Shown here piece by piece: positions 17,067-26,298 of a DNA stretch of 37,039 nucleotides. The first letter of the stretch is position 1. Each line of letters begins with the position of its first letter. Below the pieces are notes generated by a model. The model searched no databases. It saw only the letters and a program-made list of their open reading frames with translations, and had not been told where the DNA came from. Source of the stretch: Bacteroidales bacterium UBA3388 (GTDB lineage Bacteria > Bacteroidota > Bacteroidia > Bacteroidales > P3); assembly GCA_002358855.1 (NCBI GenBank), contig DEPQ01000045.1, positions 26,012-63,050 of the forward strand, written 5' to 3'. Position numbers and translations under genes: made by a program.

Positions 17067-18313
17067 GCATTTTTGCTTTATTATTGATAATTAGCACATT
17101 AGTATCAGCACAATCATATAAGTATGCAATATATTGCAAAGATACTCTTGCAAGTGAGTATATGGCAGGAAGAGCATACGTAGATGAAGGAGATAAAAAG
17201 GCAGCTACGTTTATTAGAAACGAACTAAAAGAAAGTGGAGTAAAGCTTTTGGGAGAAAATGGATTTCAAAAACTTAATTTTCCTATAAATAATATTATGG
17301 ATTTAAAGGTTTCAATGCGTTATTTAAAGAAACCTTTGAAGCTTGGCGAGGATTATTTAGTTTTTGGTTCATCTCCATCGGCAAATATGGTGTTAGAAAA
17401 TGTTAAACCACTAATTTTCAACACTAAAAAGCAAATTGAAGAAATTAAACCAAAAAAATTACAAGATAAAGTACTGTTATTCAATACTCAAACTCTATCT
17501 TATGTTGATATAATAGTATTTTTAAGAGGTTTAAAGAAAGAAAACGTTACTCCAAAACTTGCTGTAATTCAAGGATATGACAAAATACCATATTATACAG
17601 GTCGTGTGTTGATGGATTTTCCTATACTGCAACTCAAAGGTAATATAATAGATAAGAAAATTAAACATTTAGCTTTGGAAATCAAGAGTGAATTTATTTC
17701 TTCCTATCAATCTCAAAACGTTTGGGGTATTGTAGAGGGTACAAAGTATAAAGACAGTTGTTTTGTCTTTATTGCACATTATGATCACTTAGGAAAAGTA
17801 GGAGATGTTCACTTTCCAGGAGCAAATGATAATGCAAGTGGAGTTGCTGTTCTTTTAGATTTAGCGAAATATTATGCAAAAAATCCTGCTGAACATTCAG
17901 TTGTCTTTATATTTGCAACAGGGGAGGAGGTAGGTCTTTTAGGTTCTAAATTTGCTGCGGAAAATCCTTACGTGGAATTAGACAAGATAAAATTTTTATT
18001 TAATTTAGATATGTGTGGAACAGGAGCTACGGGCGTAGCTGTAATAAATGGATTGAAAGAGCCTGAGGCTGGAAAATTATTACAAGATATAAATGGAGAA
18101 TATCAATGGTTTATAAAAGTATTTTTAGGAGAGGAATCTTGTAATAGTGACCATTGTCATTTTGTTCAAAAAGGTGTTCCTGCTCATTTCTTATTTACTT
18201 ACGGTTGTGAGTACAATGAATATCACACTATTTATGATAATGGAAAAGATTTACCATTTACTAAACATATTGACTTTTGTAATCTATTAAAAGAGTTCGT
18301 TAAAAGATATTAA
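17003..18313 (+). CDS. Secreted M28-family zinc peptidase
   Basis: A zinc aminopeptidase-type hydrolase, exported. With the start used here it is 436 aa. Metal ligands fit the M28 pattern: His259 (HYDHLG), bridging Asp276 (GANDNASG), catalytic Glu308 with Glu309 (TGEEVGLLGS), Asp336 (FNLDMCG) and His408 (YHTIYD). Residues about 100-230 form an insert before the catalytic domain. The start is uncertain: ATG 17003, ATG 17015 and TTG 17057 are all in frame. TTG 17057 would give a clean signal peptide (RISIFALLLIISTLVSAQ) and only 10 bp overlap with the upstream gene instead of 64. A role in peptide scavenging is inferred. Confidence 0.88.
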   Translation: MEREMGKSTLSNKFKFSNLRISIFALLLIISTLVSAQSYKYAIYCKDTLASEYMAGRAYVDEGDKKAATFIRNELKESGVKLLGENGFQKLNFPINNIMDLKVSMRYLKKPLKLGEDYLVFGSSPSANMVLENVKPLIFNTKKQIEEIKPKKLQDKVLLFNTQTLSYVDIIVFLRGLKKENVTPKLAVIQGYDKIPYYTGRVLMDFPILQLKGNIIDKKIKHLALEIKSEFISSYQSQNVWGIVEGTKYKDSCFVFIAHYDHLGKVGDVHFPGANDNASGVAVLLDLAKYYAKNPAEHSVVFIFATGEEVGLLGSKFAAENPYVELDKIKFLFNLDMCGTGATGVAVINGLKEPEAGKLLQDINGEYQWFIKVFLGEESCNSDHCHFVQKGVPAHFLFTYGCEYNEYHTIYDNGKDLPFTKHIDFCNLLKEFVKRY

Positions 18314-18347
18314 CCTAAGGAATTTTTTAGATTTAAAGATATTTTTG

Positions 18348-18355
18348 TAATTTTG
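18348..18355 (+). promoter_or_regulatory. Candidate -7 box for hutU
   Basis: TAATTTTG followed by C matches TAnnTTTG, 33 bases upstream of the hutU ATG. No TTG is present at 19-20 bp upstream; the region there is a T run. Confidence 0.45.
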
Positions 18356-18388
18356 CCCAAAGAAATAAAATAATAAAATAATAATAAT

Positions 18389-20380
18389 ATGGAATTTAGA
18401 GAAGCTATTTTAGAAGGTATTCCTGATTACTTACCTGAATTGCAAGAGTATGATAACACAGTTAGTCATGCGCCTAAGAGAAAAGAGATTTTAACAAACA
18501 AAGAAAAGAAATTAGCATTAAAAAATGCGTTAAGATATTTCGACCCTAAGTTTCACTCTGTATTAGCTAAGGAATTTGCAGAAGAATTAGAAAAATATGG
18601 TCGTATTTATATGTATCGCTATCGCCCTACTTACAAAATGTATGCAAGAGGCATAGAAGAATATCCTGCAAAGTGTAAACAAGCAGCGGCAATTATGTTA
18701 ATGATTCAAAACAACTTAGACCCTGCAGTTGCACAACACCCTCACGAGCTTATAACATATGGTGGAAATGGAGCAGTCTTTCAAAACTGGGCTCAATATC
18801 GCCTTACAATGAAGTATCTTTCTGAAATGACTGATGAACAAACACTTGTTATGTATTCAGGTCATCCAATGGGATTATATCCTTCTCATAAGGATGCACC
18901 AAGAGTAGTTGTAACAAATGGTATGGTTATTCCAAATTATTCAAAACCTGATGATTGGGAAAAATTCAATGCTTTAGGAGTTAGTCAATACGGACAAATG
19001 ACAGCAGGTAGCTATATGTATATAGGACCTCAAGGAATTGTTCACGGAACTACTATTACAGTTTTGAATGCAGGTAGAAAAATAGGAGGAGACGGCCTTG
19101 GTGGAAAATTATTCGTTACCGCAGGTTTAGGAGGTATGAGTGGTGCTCAACCAAAAGCAGGAAATATTGCAGGTTGCGTATCAATAACAGCAGAAGTCAA
19201 TCCTGCAGCTACAAATAAACGTCATTCACAAAAATGGGTTGATGAAGTATATTCTGATTTAGATGCTTTGATGGCAAGAGTTCAAGAAGCACGTAAGAAT
19301 AAAGAAGTAGTATCATTTGCATATCAAGGAAACGTGGTAGATTTATGGGAATACCTTGTAGAACACGATATTTCAGTAGATTTAGGTTCTGACCAAACTT
19401 CATTACACAATCCTTGGGCTGGAGGATATTACCCTGTAGGAGTAAGTTTTGAAGAAGCTCAAGAAATGATGGCTTCTCAACCAGAATTATTTAAGGAAAA
19501 AGTACAAGAATCTCTAAGAAGACACGTTGCTGCAATCAATAAATTAACTGCAAAGGGAATGTATTTCTTTGATTATGGTAATGCTTTCTTATTAGAATCT
19601 TCAAGAGCAGGTGCTGATATAATGAAAGAAGATGGCACTTTCCGTTATCCATCATACGTTCAAGATATAATGGGACCTATGTGTTTTGATTATGGATTTG
19701 GACCTTTCCGTTGGGTTTGTACTTCTTCAAAACCAGAAGACCTAGATTTATCTGATAAAATTGCTATGGAGGTATTAGAAGAAATAGCAAAAGAATCTCC
19801 TGCTGAAATCCAACAACAAATGCGTGATAACATAACTTGGATAAAAGGAGCAAAAGAAAATAATTTGGTTGTAGGTTCTCAAGCAAGAATTTTATACGCT
19901 GATGCTGAAGGAAGAACAAAAATAGCATCTGCTTTCAACAAAGCAATTAAGGAAGGAAGAATATCTGCTCCTATTGTATTAGGTAGAGACCACCACGATG
20001 TATCAGGAACCGACTCTCCTTTCAGAGAAACTTCTAATATATACGATGGTTCTTCATTTACTGCTGATATGGCCGTTCATAACTGCATTGGAGATAGTTT
20101 CCGTGGAGCAACCTGGGTTTCTATCCACAACGGAGGTGGCGTAGGCTGGGGAGAAGTTATCAATGGTGGATTTGGAATGGTGATAGATGGAAGTGACGAT
20201 GCTGAAAGAAGATTAAGAAGTATGTTATTCTGGGACGTAAACAACGGAATTAGTCGCCGTTCTTGGGCAAGAAACGAAGGTGCAATTTTCGCAATAAAAC
20301 GTGCAATGGAAGTTGAACCTAAATTAAAAGTTACTTTGCCTAACATCGCTGATGACGCTTTAATTGATAGTATTTTCTAA
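18389..20380 (+). CDS. hutU: Urocanate hydratase
   Basis: HutU converts urocanate to imidazolone propionate, the second step of histidine degradation, using tightly bound NAD+ as an electrophile. The protein is 663 aa, the long form of the family (the Pseudomonas-type enzyme is about 557 aa). Diagnostic stretches are YGGNGAVFQNWAQY, YSGHPMGLYPSH, GGDGLGGKLFVTAGLGGMSG, and DYGFGPFRWVCTS with the conserved active-site-loop cysteine at 444. No hutH, hutI or ftcD lies within the window, so the rest of the pathway is elsewhere. It stands alone between a candidate promoter and a terminator. Confidence 0.97.
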   Translation: MEFREAILEGIPDYLPELQEYDNTVSHAPKRKEILTNKEKKLALKNALRYFDPKFHSVLAKEFAEELEKYGRIYMYRYRPTYKMYARGIEEYPAKCKQAAAIMLMIQNNLDPAVAQHPHELITYGGNGAVFQNWAQYRLTMKYLSEMTDEQTLVMYSGHPMGLYPSHKDAPRVVVTNGMVIPNYSKPDDWEKFNALGVSQYGQMTAGSYMYIGPQGIVHGTTITVLNAGRKIGGDGLGGKLFVTAGLGGMSGAQPKAGNIAGCVSITAEVNPAATNKRHSQKWVDEVYSDLDALMARVQEARKNKEVVSFAYQGNVVDLWEYLVEHDISVDLGSDQTSLHNPWAGGYYPVGVSFEEAQEMMASQPELFKEKVQESLRRHVAAINKLTAKGMYFFDYGNAFLLESSRAGADIMKEDGTFRYPSYVQDIMGPMCFDYGFGPFRWVCTSSKPEDLDLSDKIAMEVLEEIAKESPAEIQQQMRDNITWIKGAKENNLVVGSQARILYADAEGRTKIASAFNKAIKEGRISAPIVLGRDHHDVSGTDSPFRETSNIYDGSSFTADMAVHNCIGDSFRGATWVSIHNGGGVGWGEVINGGFGMVIDGSDDAERRLRSMLFWDVNNGISRRSWARNEGAIFAIKRAMEVEPKLKVTLPNIADDALIDSIF

Positions 20381-20397
20381 AAATAAATATCAAAATT

Positions 20398-20429
20398 AAA
20401 AGGACGTAATTTGTTTGCGTCCTTTTTTT
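20398..20429 (+). terminator. Rho-independent terminator of hutU
   Basis: AAAAGGACG (20398-20406) pairs with CGTCCTTTT (20418-20426) around an 11-base loop. A T run follows, 18 bases after the hutU stop. Confidence 0.85.
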
Positions 20430-20445
20430 GTTTTTTATTTTTTTT

Positions 20446-20461
20446 TCTTTCACGTGAAACT
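20446..20461. promoter_or_regulatory. parS-like ParB-binding palindrome
   Basis: TCTTTCACGTGAAACT matches the near-universal bacterial parS consensus TGTTNCACGTGAAACA at all but positions 2 and 16. The inner TTTCACGTGAAA (20448-20459) is a perfect 12-bp palindrome. It is intergenic, between the hutU terminator and sppA, so coding constraint does not explain it. No parA or parB gene is in the window. Confidence 0.6.
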
Positions 20462-20517
20462 CAGTAATAAAAAACAATAAATCAAAGAATTATATAATTA
20501 AAACAAAGAATTAAATT

Positions 20518-22317
20518 ATGAAATCTTTCTTTAATTTTATGTTTGCTTCGTGTTTGGGGTGTTTTATATCCTCAATGTTGGTTATTTTTGTGCTTATTGG
20601 AATTTTCTCTTCAATTTCGTTCTCTACCTCCGATACTCAAGGGTCTATTGCTATTGAAACCAACTCTGTTCTTTATATTGATATGGATGCTCCATTTTAT
20701 GATAGAGAGGTTGAGGACTTAGAAACTTTCTCAACTAATATATTATCTACCGATGTTGTAAAACCTATAGGTCTAACCGAATTTATGGAAGTAATTCGTA
20801 GAGCAAAGACTGATGATAGAATTAAAGCGATTTATTTACAAATGTCAATGCTTCAAACAAATGGTTGGGCAACTGTAGAAGAAATAAGACAGTGTTTAGC
20901 GGATTTCAAAACCTCAGGAAAGAAAATCTATGCTTATAGTGATATGTTTGCTACTCAAGATGCTTATTATTTGGCAACAATAGCGGATAAAATATTTCTA
21001 AATCCTGCAGGAAATTTGTCTTTGACAGGATTAGGTGCTGAGGTAATGTATTATAAAGACCTTTTTGATAAATTGGATATAGATGTAGAACTTATTCGCC
21101 CAAGAAACAATTCTTATAAAAGTGCAGGAGAAACCTATATCACCAATAAAATGTCTGCAGAGAATAGGGAACAAATCAAATCTTATATTTCTGATATTTG
21201 GAATTATGTTGCAAGAAATATTGTTGAATCAAGAAATCTACAAAGTATAGATACGTTTAATGCAAAGGTATCAAGACTTGAATATTTCTTACCAAAACAA
21301 GCGTTAGAAAATGGTTTGATTGATGGCCTTAGTTTTAAAACGGATGTGGAAACTCAAATTGCATCAGAGGTAAAAAAACAATTCTCAATAAACTCGCCTG
21401 AGGCAAATATTTATTTTGTAAAATATAAGAAGTATCGTAAAACAATCCCTCCTATATTTGAAAAACAAACCAATAATATTGCGATAATTTACGCATATGG
21501 TGATGTAAATCAAGGAAAAGGTTCTTCACTTTCAATAGGTAGTGAAACTTTAGTGAAAGCAATTAATAAAGCGACAAAAGACAAAAGTATAAAAGCTATT
21601 GTGTTGAGAGTAAATTCACCAGGTGGTGACGCAATAGCATCGGAACTTATTACCAATGAAGTAATAAAAGCAAGAAAAGTAAAACCTGTTATAGTATCAA
21701 TGGGAGATGTTGCTGCATCAGCGGGTTATGAGATGAGTTCGAATGCAACTATGATAGTCGCTTCTCCAATTACTATTACAGGTTCAATAGGTGTATTTGG
21801 AATTATGCCAAATCTTTCTCGCACTTTGAAAAATAATGTTGGATTAACTTTTGATACGGTTAAAACAAACGACAATGCGATTATGTCTCTTACAACTCCT
21901 CTTTCTTCTCAAGCAAAACATGTCTTACAAATGAATGTTGAAAATTTCTATGACAATTTCATTACAAAAGTTGCTCAAGGTCGTAAATTAGACAAAACAT
22001 TTGTTGATTCGATTGCAAGAGGTAGGGTATGGTCGGCAATTGATGCAAAAGAAATAGGATTAGTTGATGAATTTGGAGGATTGAATAAAGCAATATCACT
22101 TGCTGCTCAAAAAGCAGGAATAGAACAATATGGGTTAATTGCTTATCCTAAACAAAAGGATATTTTTACTCAATTATTAGAAACTATAAATGAAGATTCT
22201 GATTTGCAAGAATTTACGCATAAACAAGATGTCTTTAAACAATTTACTAAAAAATTAGAAAAACTCTCTCAAACTCAAACTGTTCAAGCGAGAATACCTT
22301 ATATAATCAATTTTTAA
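20518..22317 (+). CDS. sppA: Signal peptide peptidase SppA, long (67K) type
   Basis: SppA is a membrane serine protease that degrades cleaved signal peptides. At 599 aa it is the tandem-domain form. An N-terminal membrane segment spans about residues 8-34. The catalytic lysine is Lys201 in NNSYKSAGE, in the first domain, and the nucleophile is Ser401 in GDVAASAGYEMSS, in the second, as in the E. coli enzyme. VNSPGGDAIASE and ITGSIGVFGIMPN are also typical. It lies just after the parS-like site; no clear promoter is seen in its upstream 57 bases. Confidence 0.95.
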   Translation: MKSFFNFMFASCLGCFISSMLVIFVLIGIFSSISFSTSDTQGSIAIETNSVLYIDMDAPFYDREVEDLETFSTNILSTDVVKPIGLTEFMEVIRRAKTDDRIKAIYLQMSMLQTNGWATVEEIRQCLADFKTSGKKIYAYSDMFATQDAYYLATIADKIFLNPAGNLSLTGLGAEVMYYKDLFDKLDIDVELIRPRNNSYKSAGETYITNKMSAENREQIKSYISDIWNYVARNIVESRNLQSIDTFNAKVSRLEYFLPKQALENGLIDGLSFKTDVETQIASEVKKQFSINSPEANIYFVKYKKYRKTIPPIFEKQTNNIAIIYAYGDVNQGKGSSLSIGSETLVKAINKATKDKSIKAIVLRVNSPGGDAIASELITNEVIKARKVKPVIVSMGDVAASAGYEMSSNATMIVASPITITGSIGVFGIMPNLSRTLKNNVGLTFDTVKTNDNAIMSLTTPLSSQAKHVLQMNVENFYDNFITKVAQGRKLDKTFVDSIARGRVWSAIDAKEIGLVDEFGGLNKAISLAAQKAGIEQYGLIAYPKQKDIFTQLLETINEDSDLQEFTHKQDVFKQFTKKLEKLSQTQTVQARIPYIINF

Positions 22318-22318
22318 C

Positions 22319-22348
22319 TTGATAATCCAAATTTTAATTGTATTTTTG
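22319..22348 (+). promoter_or_regulatory. Promoter of the nqr operon
   Basis: TTG at 22319-22321, exactly 19 bp, then TATTTTTG at 22341-22348 followed by C. It begins just past the sppA stop, so nqrABCDEF has its own promoter with a leader of about 40 nt. Confidence 0.75.
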
Positions 22349-22394
22349 CAAGATTATTTAAGAGTAAATATAAATTAACAAACATAAATAAGCG

Positions 22395-23756
22395 ATGTCT
22401 AATGCTATAAAAATTACTAAGGGCTTGGACCTTAATCTATATGGAGCACCAATGCCTGAGGTTGTGGAAACATTTGTGAGCGAATATGCTCTCAAACCAA
22501 AGGACTTCATCGGCTTAATCCCTAAACTTATGATAGAAGAAGGTGAAAGGGTAAAGGCTGGAACTCCTCTCTTTTATGCTAAAGGCAAAGAAAAAGTTTT
22601 GTTTACTTCTCCTGTAAGTGGGGTCGTTAAACAAGTGAAAAGAGGAGCGAAAAGAGTCATTGAAGAAGTCATAATAAGTGCTGAAGAAACAGTTGAGTAC
22701 TTAGATTTTGGCGTTTCAAATATTAGTGAGTTAAGTGCTGAACAAATTAAAGAAAAATTATTGGTTTCAGGTGCTTGGACACTACTTCGCCAAAGACCTT
22801 ATTCTGTTGTACCTTCTCCAGACACAACTCCAAAATGTATAATTGTTTCTGGTTTCAGTTCAGCTCCACTTGCCCCTGATTATTCAGTTCTTTTGAAAGG
22901 ATTAAACAAAGAGTTGCAAGCGGGAATTGATGTTTTGAAAAAAATGACAGGAGTTACAATTCACGTAAACCTTCCTGCAAAAAAAGGTAGAGCGGACGAG
23001 TTAGCACAATTACAAAATGCTCAAATCAATACATTTGAAGGAAAACACCCTTGTGGAAATGTATCTGTTCAAATAGAAAAACTTGACCCTATCAACAAGT
23101 CAGAAAGAGTATGGTATTTAGATGCTCAAGATTTAGTTGCAATAGGACGTTTATTCTTAGAAGGAAAATATGATACAACTCGTTTAGTGGCATTAACAGG
23201 TCAAGAAGTTTCTCACCCTCAATACTACAAAGTAAAAAGAGGTGCAAGTATCGCTTCTATGATTTACAATAACACTACTGCGGTTGAGCTAAGACTTATC
23301 ACTGGTAACGTGCTTTCAGGAACAAAAATTGAAAAAGAAGGTTTTGTTTCTGCATACGACAATCAAGTAACTGTTATCAAAGAAGGTAATGAAGCTGAAT
23401 TTATGGGTTGGTTAGCACCAGGTGTTAAGAAATTCTCGTTCTCAAGAACATTCTTGGCAGGATTTTTAACAAACTGTGGTAATCGTAAATACAAAGTAGA
23501 TACAAATCTTCACGGAGGACGCCGTCCTTTTGTTGTTACAGGAGAATTTGAAAAAGTATTCCCAATGGATATTTATCCAATGCAGTTAATAAAAGCTTGT
23601 ATAATAGAAGATATTGATATGATGGAGCAACTTGGAATCTACGAAGTAGACCCTGAGGATTTTGCTTTATGCGAATTGATAGATTCTTCTAAAACCGATA
23701 TACAAGAAATAATAAGTAAAGGTTTAGAACTAATGAGAAAGGAGATGGGAGAATGA
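22395..23756 (+). CDS. nqrA: Na+-translocating NADH:quinone reductase subunit A
   Basis: The peripheral cytoplasmic subunit of Na+-NQR, which couples NADH oxidation and quinone reduction to sodium export. The protein is 453 aa. The N-terminal barrel-like region GLDLNLYGAP, the SPVSGVVKQVKRGAKR hairpin, TGQEVSHPQYYKV and the C-terminal ELIDSSKTDIQEI, LMRKEMGE are typical. It starts the six-gene operon and overlaps nqrB by 4 bp (ATGA). Confidence 0.96.
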   Translation: MSNAIKITKGLDLNLYGAPMPEVVETFVSEYALKPKDFIGLIPKLMIEEGERVKAGTPLFYAKGKEKVLFTSPVSGVVKQVKRGAKRVIEEVIISAEETVEYLDFGVSNISELSAEQIKEKLLVSGAWTLLRQRPYSVVPSPDTTPKCIIVSGFSSAPLAPDYSVLLKGLNKELQAGIDVLKKMTGVTIHVNLPAKKGRADELAQLQNAQINTFEGKHPCGNVSVQIEKLDPINKSERVWYLDAQDLVAIGRLFLEGKYDTTRLVALTGQEVSHPQYYKVKRGASIASMIYNNTTAVELRLITGNVLSGTKIEKEGFVSAYDNQVTVIKEGNEAEFMGWLAPGVKKFSFSRTFLAGFLTNCGNRKYKVDTNLHGGRRPFVVTGEFEKVFPMDIYPMQLIKACIIEDIDMMEQLGIYEVDPEDFALCELIDSSKTDIQEIISKGLELMRKEMGE

Positions 23757-24919
23757 AATTTATAAAGAATACATTAGATAAAATGAGACCTAGCTTCGAA
23801 AAAGGAGGAAAACTTCATGCTTTCCATTCTTTATTTGATGCTATCGACACTTTAATGTTCGTTCCTGCCACAACAACATCAAAAGGTTGTCACATAAGAG
23901 ATGCAGTAGATAATAAACGTACAATGATTACTGTCTTCATCGCCTTATTACCTGCCTTATTGTTTGGTATGTACAACATAGGTTATCAACACTATTTATC
24001 AATAGGTGATATAGTTGCAGGAGACTATTGTGCAAATTTCTGGAATAATTTAGGATTTGGATTCTTAAAAGTACTTCCTTTACTATTAGTTAGTTACATA
24101 GTAGGATTAGGAATAGAAGTAATTTTTGCTCAAATTCGTGGACACGAAGTGAGTGAAGGATATTTCGTAACAGGACTTTTAATTCCTATGATTTGTCCTC
24201 CTGATGTACCATTGTGGCAATTAGCATTAGCAGTTGCTTTTGCTGTTATCATTGGTAAAGAAGTATTTGGAGGAACAGGATATAACTTCTTAAACCCTGC
24301 CTTGGTAGCAAGAGCATTCCTATTCTTCTCTTATCCAATTCAGATGTCGGGAGATACAGTTTGGATTGCTGAAAAAGCAGATGCTTATTCAGGAGCAACT
24401 CCACTTGGCGAAATGATTGCAGGAGCACAATTACCTTCAGCATCTATAATGGATATGTTTGTAGGATTTATGCCTGGTTGCGTAGGGGAGACCTCAGTTA
24501 TTGCAATTCTAATAGGAGCATTGATTCTTCTTATATCAGGCGTTGCATCTTGGAGAGTTATGTTGTCAGTTTTTGCAGGAGGTGCTGTAATGGGATTGAT
24601 ATTTAACGCTGTAGGAGCAAATGATTATATGAATATGCCTTTCTATTTCCATTATCTAATAGGAGGATTTATGTTTGGTGCAGTATTTATGGCAACTGAC
24701 CCTGTTACTGCTGCTCATACCAATACAGGAAAATATATATACGGATTCCTAATAGGTATAATGGCGGTTCTAATCAGAGTTGTAAACCCTGCATATCCTG
24801 AAGGAATGATGCTTGCAATATTACTTATGAACGTATTTGCACCATTGATTGACTACTATGTAGTAGATGCAAACATAAGAAGAAGAGCAAAGAGAGCAAA
24901 ATTAGTTAATAACAAATAA
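23753..24919 (+). CDS. nqrB: Na+-NQR subunit B (covalent FMN, riboflavin-binding membrane subunit)
   Basis: A 388-aa polytopic membrane subunit that carries a covalently attached FMN and forms part of the sodium path. The flavinylation motif SGATPLG places FMN on Thr216. HIRDAVDNKRTMITVFIALL precedes the first membrane helix. IIGKEVFGGTGYNFLNPAL and FMATDPVTAAHT are family hallmarks. Covalent FMN attachment needs an ApbE flavin transferase, which is not in this window. Confidence 0.96.
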   Translation: MKFIKNTLDKMRPSFEKGGKLHAFHSLFDAIDTLMFVPATTTSKGCHIRDAVDNKRTMITVFIALLPALLFGMYNIGYQHYLSIGDIVAGDYCANFWNNLGFGFLKVLPLLLVSYIVGLGIEVIFAQIRGHEVSEGYFVTGLLIPMICPPDVPLWQLALAVAFAVIIGKEVFGGTGYNFLNPALVARAFLFFSYPIQMSGDTVWIAEKADAYSGATPLGEMIAGAQLPSASIMDMFVGFMPGCVGETSVIAILIGALILLISGVASWRVMLSVFAGGAVMGLIFNAVGANDYMNMPFYFHYLIGGFMFGAVFMATDPVTAAHTNTGKYIYGFLIGIMAVLIRVVNPAYPEGMMLAILLMNVFAPLIDYYVVDANIRRRAKRAKLVNNK

Positions 24920-24931
24920 AAAACAGTAGAG

Positions 24932-25657
24932 ATGGCAAATAAAGAAAGTAATTCATACATATTTATGTATTCAACCATTTTGGTTGTCGTTGCAGCTGCT
25001 GTCTTAGCTGTTGCAGCAGTGGGATTAAAACCATTTCAAAAGAAAAATCAAGAAATTGAGAAAATGCAACAACTTCTTACTGCTGTTGGAATAGAAAACG
25101 ATGTAAAAAATGCAGAAGATTTGTATAAAAAATATTTTGTACAAGAACTTGCTGTAAACAAAAAAGGAGAAGTCGTTTCTACATACGAAAACCAAACACT
25201 TAAAGGAGAAGAAAGACCTTTTAACATAGAACTTTCAAAACAACTTGCAAAAGGAGATGAAGCAATGCTTCCTATCTTCATTTGTAATCAAGAAGGAAAA
25301 ACAGTATATGTAGTTCCTGTTCACGGAAAAGGTTTGTATGATGCAATTTGGGGAAATGTAGCAATTGCCGATGATTTAAATACTATTGTCGGAGTATTGT
25401 TTGACCACAAGGGAGAAACTCCTGGTTTAGGAGCAGAAATCACAAATCCTGCATTCCCTGCACAATTCAAAGGCAAAAAAATATTTGAAAACGATGAGGT
25501 TAAGCTTGCTGTTGTTAAAAGTAGCAAAAAAACAAATGATACATTTGAAGCAGATGCTGTAACAGGAGCGACAAATACTTCAAATGGAGTTTCAAATATG
25601 TTGAAAGATTGCTTATCAAATTATGTAGAATATTTCAAAACACTAAAAACAAAGTAA
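24932..25657 (+). CDS. nqrC: Na+-NQR subunit C (covalent FMN subunit)
   Basis: A 241-aa subunit with one N-terminal membrane helix (about 9-31) and a periplasmic FMN-binding domain. The flavinylation motif is AVTGATNTSNGV, with Thr214 as the expected FMN attachment residue. GETPGLGAEI and VPVHGKGLYDAIWG are conserved. It starts 12 bases after nqrB; a single base separates it from nqrD. Confidence 0.95.
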   Translation: MANKESNSYIFMYSTILVVVAAAVLAVAAVGLKPFQKKNQEIEKMQQLLTAVGIENDVKNAEDLYKKYFVQELAVNKKGEVVSTYENQTLKGEERPFNIELSKQLAKGDEAMLPIFICNQEGKTVYVVPVHGKGLYDAIWGNVAIADDLNTIVGVLFDHKGETPGLGAEITNPAFPAQFKGKKIFENDEVKLAVVKSSKKTNDTFEADAVTGATNTSNGVSNMLKDCLSNYVEYFKTLKTK

Positions 25658-25658
25658 T

Positions 25659-26276
25659 ATGGCAAATATGTTAAAACTTATCAAGAATCCTTTAAGTAAG
25701 GAAAATCCAATTGCAGTGCAAGTTTTAGGTATTTGTTCTGCTTTGGCGGTTACTACACAATTAAAACCTGCAGTTGTTATGGCATTATCTGTAACGGTTG
25801 TAATAGTACTTTCAAACGTAATAGTATCATTACTAAGAAATACAATTCCTTCTCGTATTCGTATCATAGTTCAATTAGTGATAGTTTCTTTGATGGTAAT
25901 TTTAGTAGACCAATTCCTAAAAGCGTTTGTTTATGATGTAAGTAAACAATTAAGTGTCTTTGTAGGGTTGATTATCACCAACTGTATAGTAATGGGACGT
26001 TTAGAAGCATTTGCACTTGCTAATAAACCACTACCTTCATTACTTGATGGTATAGGAAACGGATTAGGTTATGCAGTTATATTGATAATTGTTGGTTTTT
26101 TCAGAGAACTATTAGGACAAGGTTCATTATGGGGATACAAAATAATACCTGAAAGTTTCTTTGAAGCAGGATATGTAAACAACGGATTGATGACAATGCC
26201 TGCAATGGCCTTGATATTAGTCGGAATAATAATTTGGATTCACAGAAGTCGTAATAAAGACTTATGCGAAAAGTAA
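25659..26276 (+). CDS. nqrD: Na+-NQR subunit D
   Basis: A 205-aa hydrophobic subunit with about six predicted transmembrane helices. QVLGICSALAVTTQLKPA, LIITNCIVMGRLEAFA and GFFRELLGQGSLWGY identify the NqrD/RnfE family; context fixes NqrD. In solved NQR complexes NqrD and NqrE together hold an intramembrane iron-sulfur site, and the cysteines in LGICS and TNCIVMG fit this. Confidence 0.96.
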   Translation: MANMLKLIKNPLSKENPIAVQVLGICSALAVTTQLKPAVVMALSVTVVIVLSNVIVSLLRNTIPSRIRIIVQLVIVSLMVILVDQFLKAFVYDVSKQLSVFVGLIITNCIVMGRLEAFALANKPLPSLLDGIGNGLGYAVILIIVGFFRELLGQGSLWGYKIIPESFFEAGYVNNGLMTMPAMALILVGIIIWIHRSRNKDLCEK

Positions 26277-26298
26277 TTAACTCTTAAAACATAAAGAT

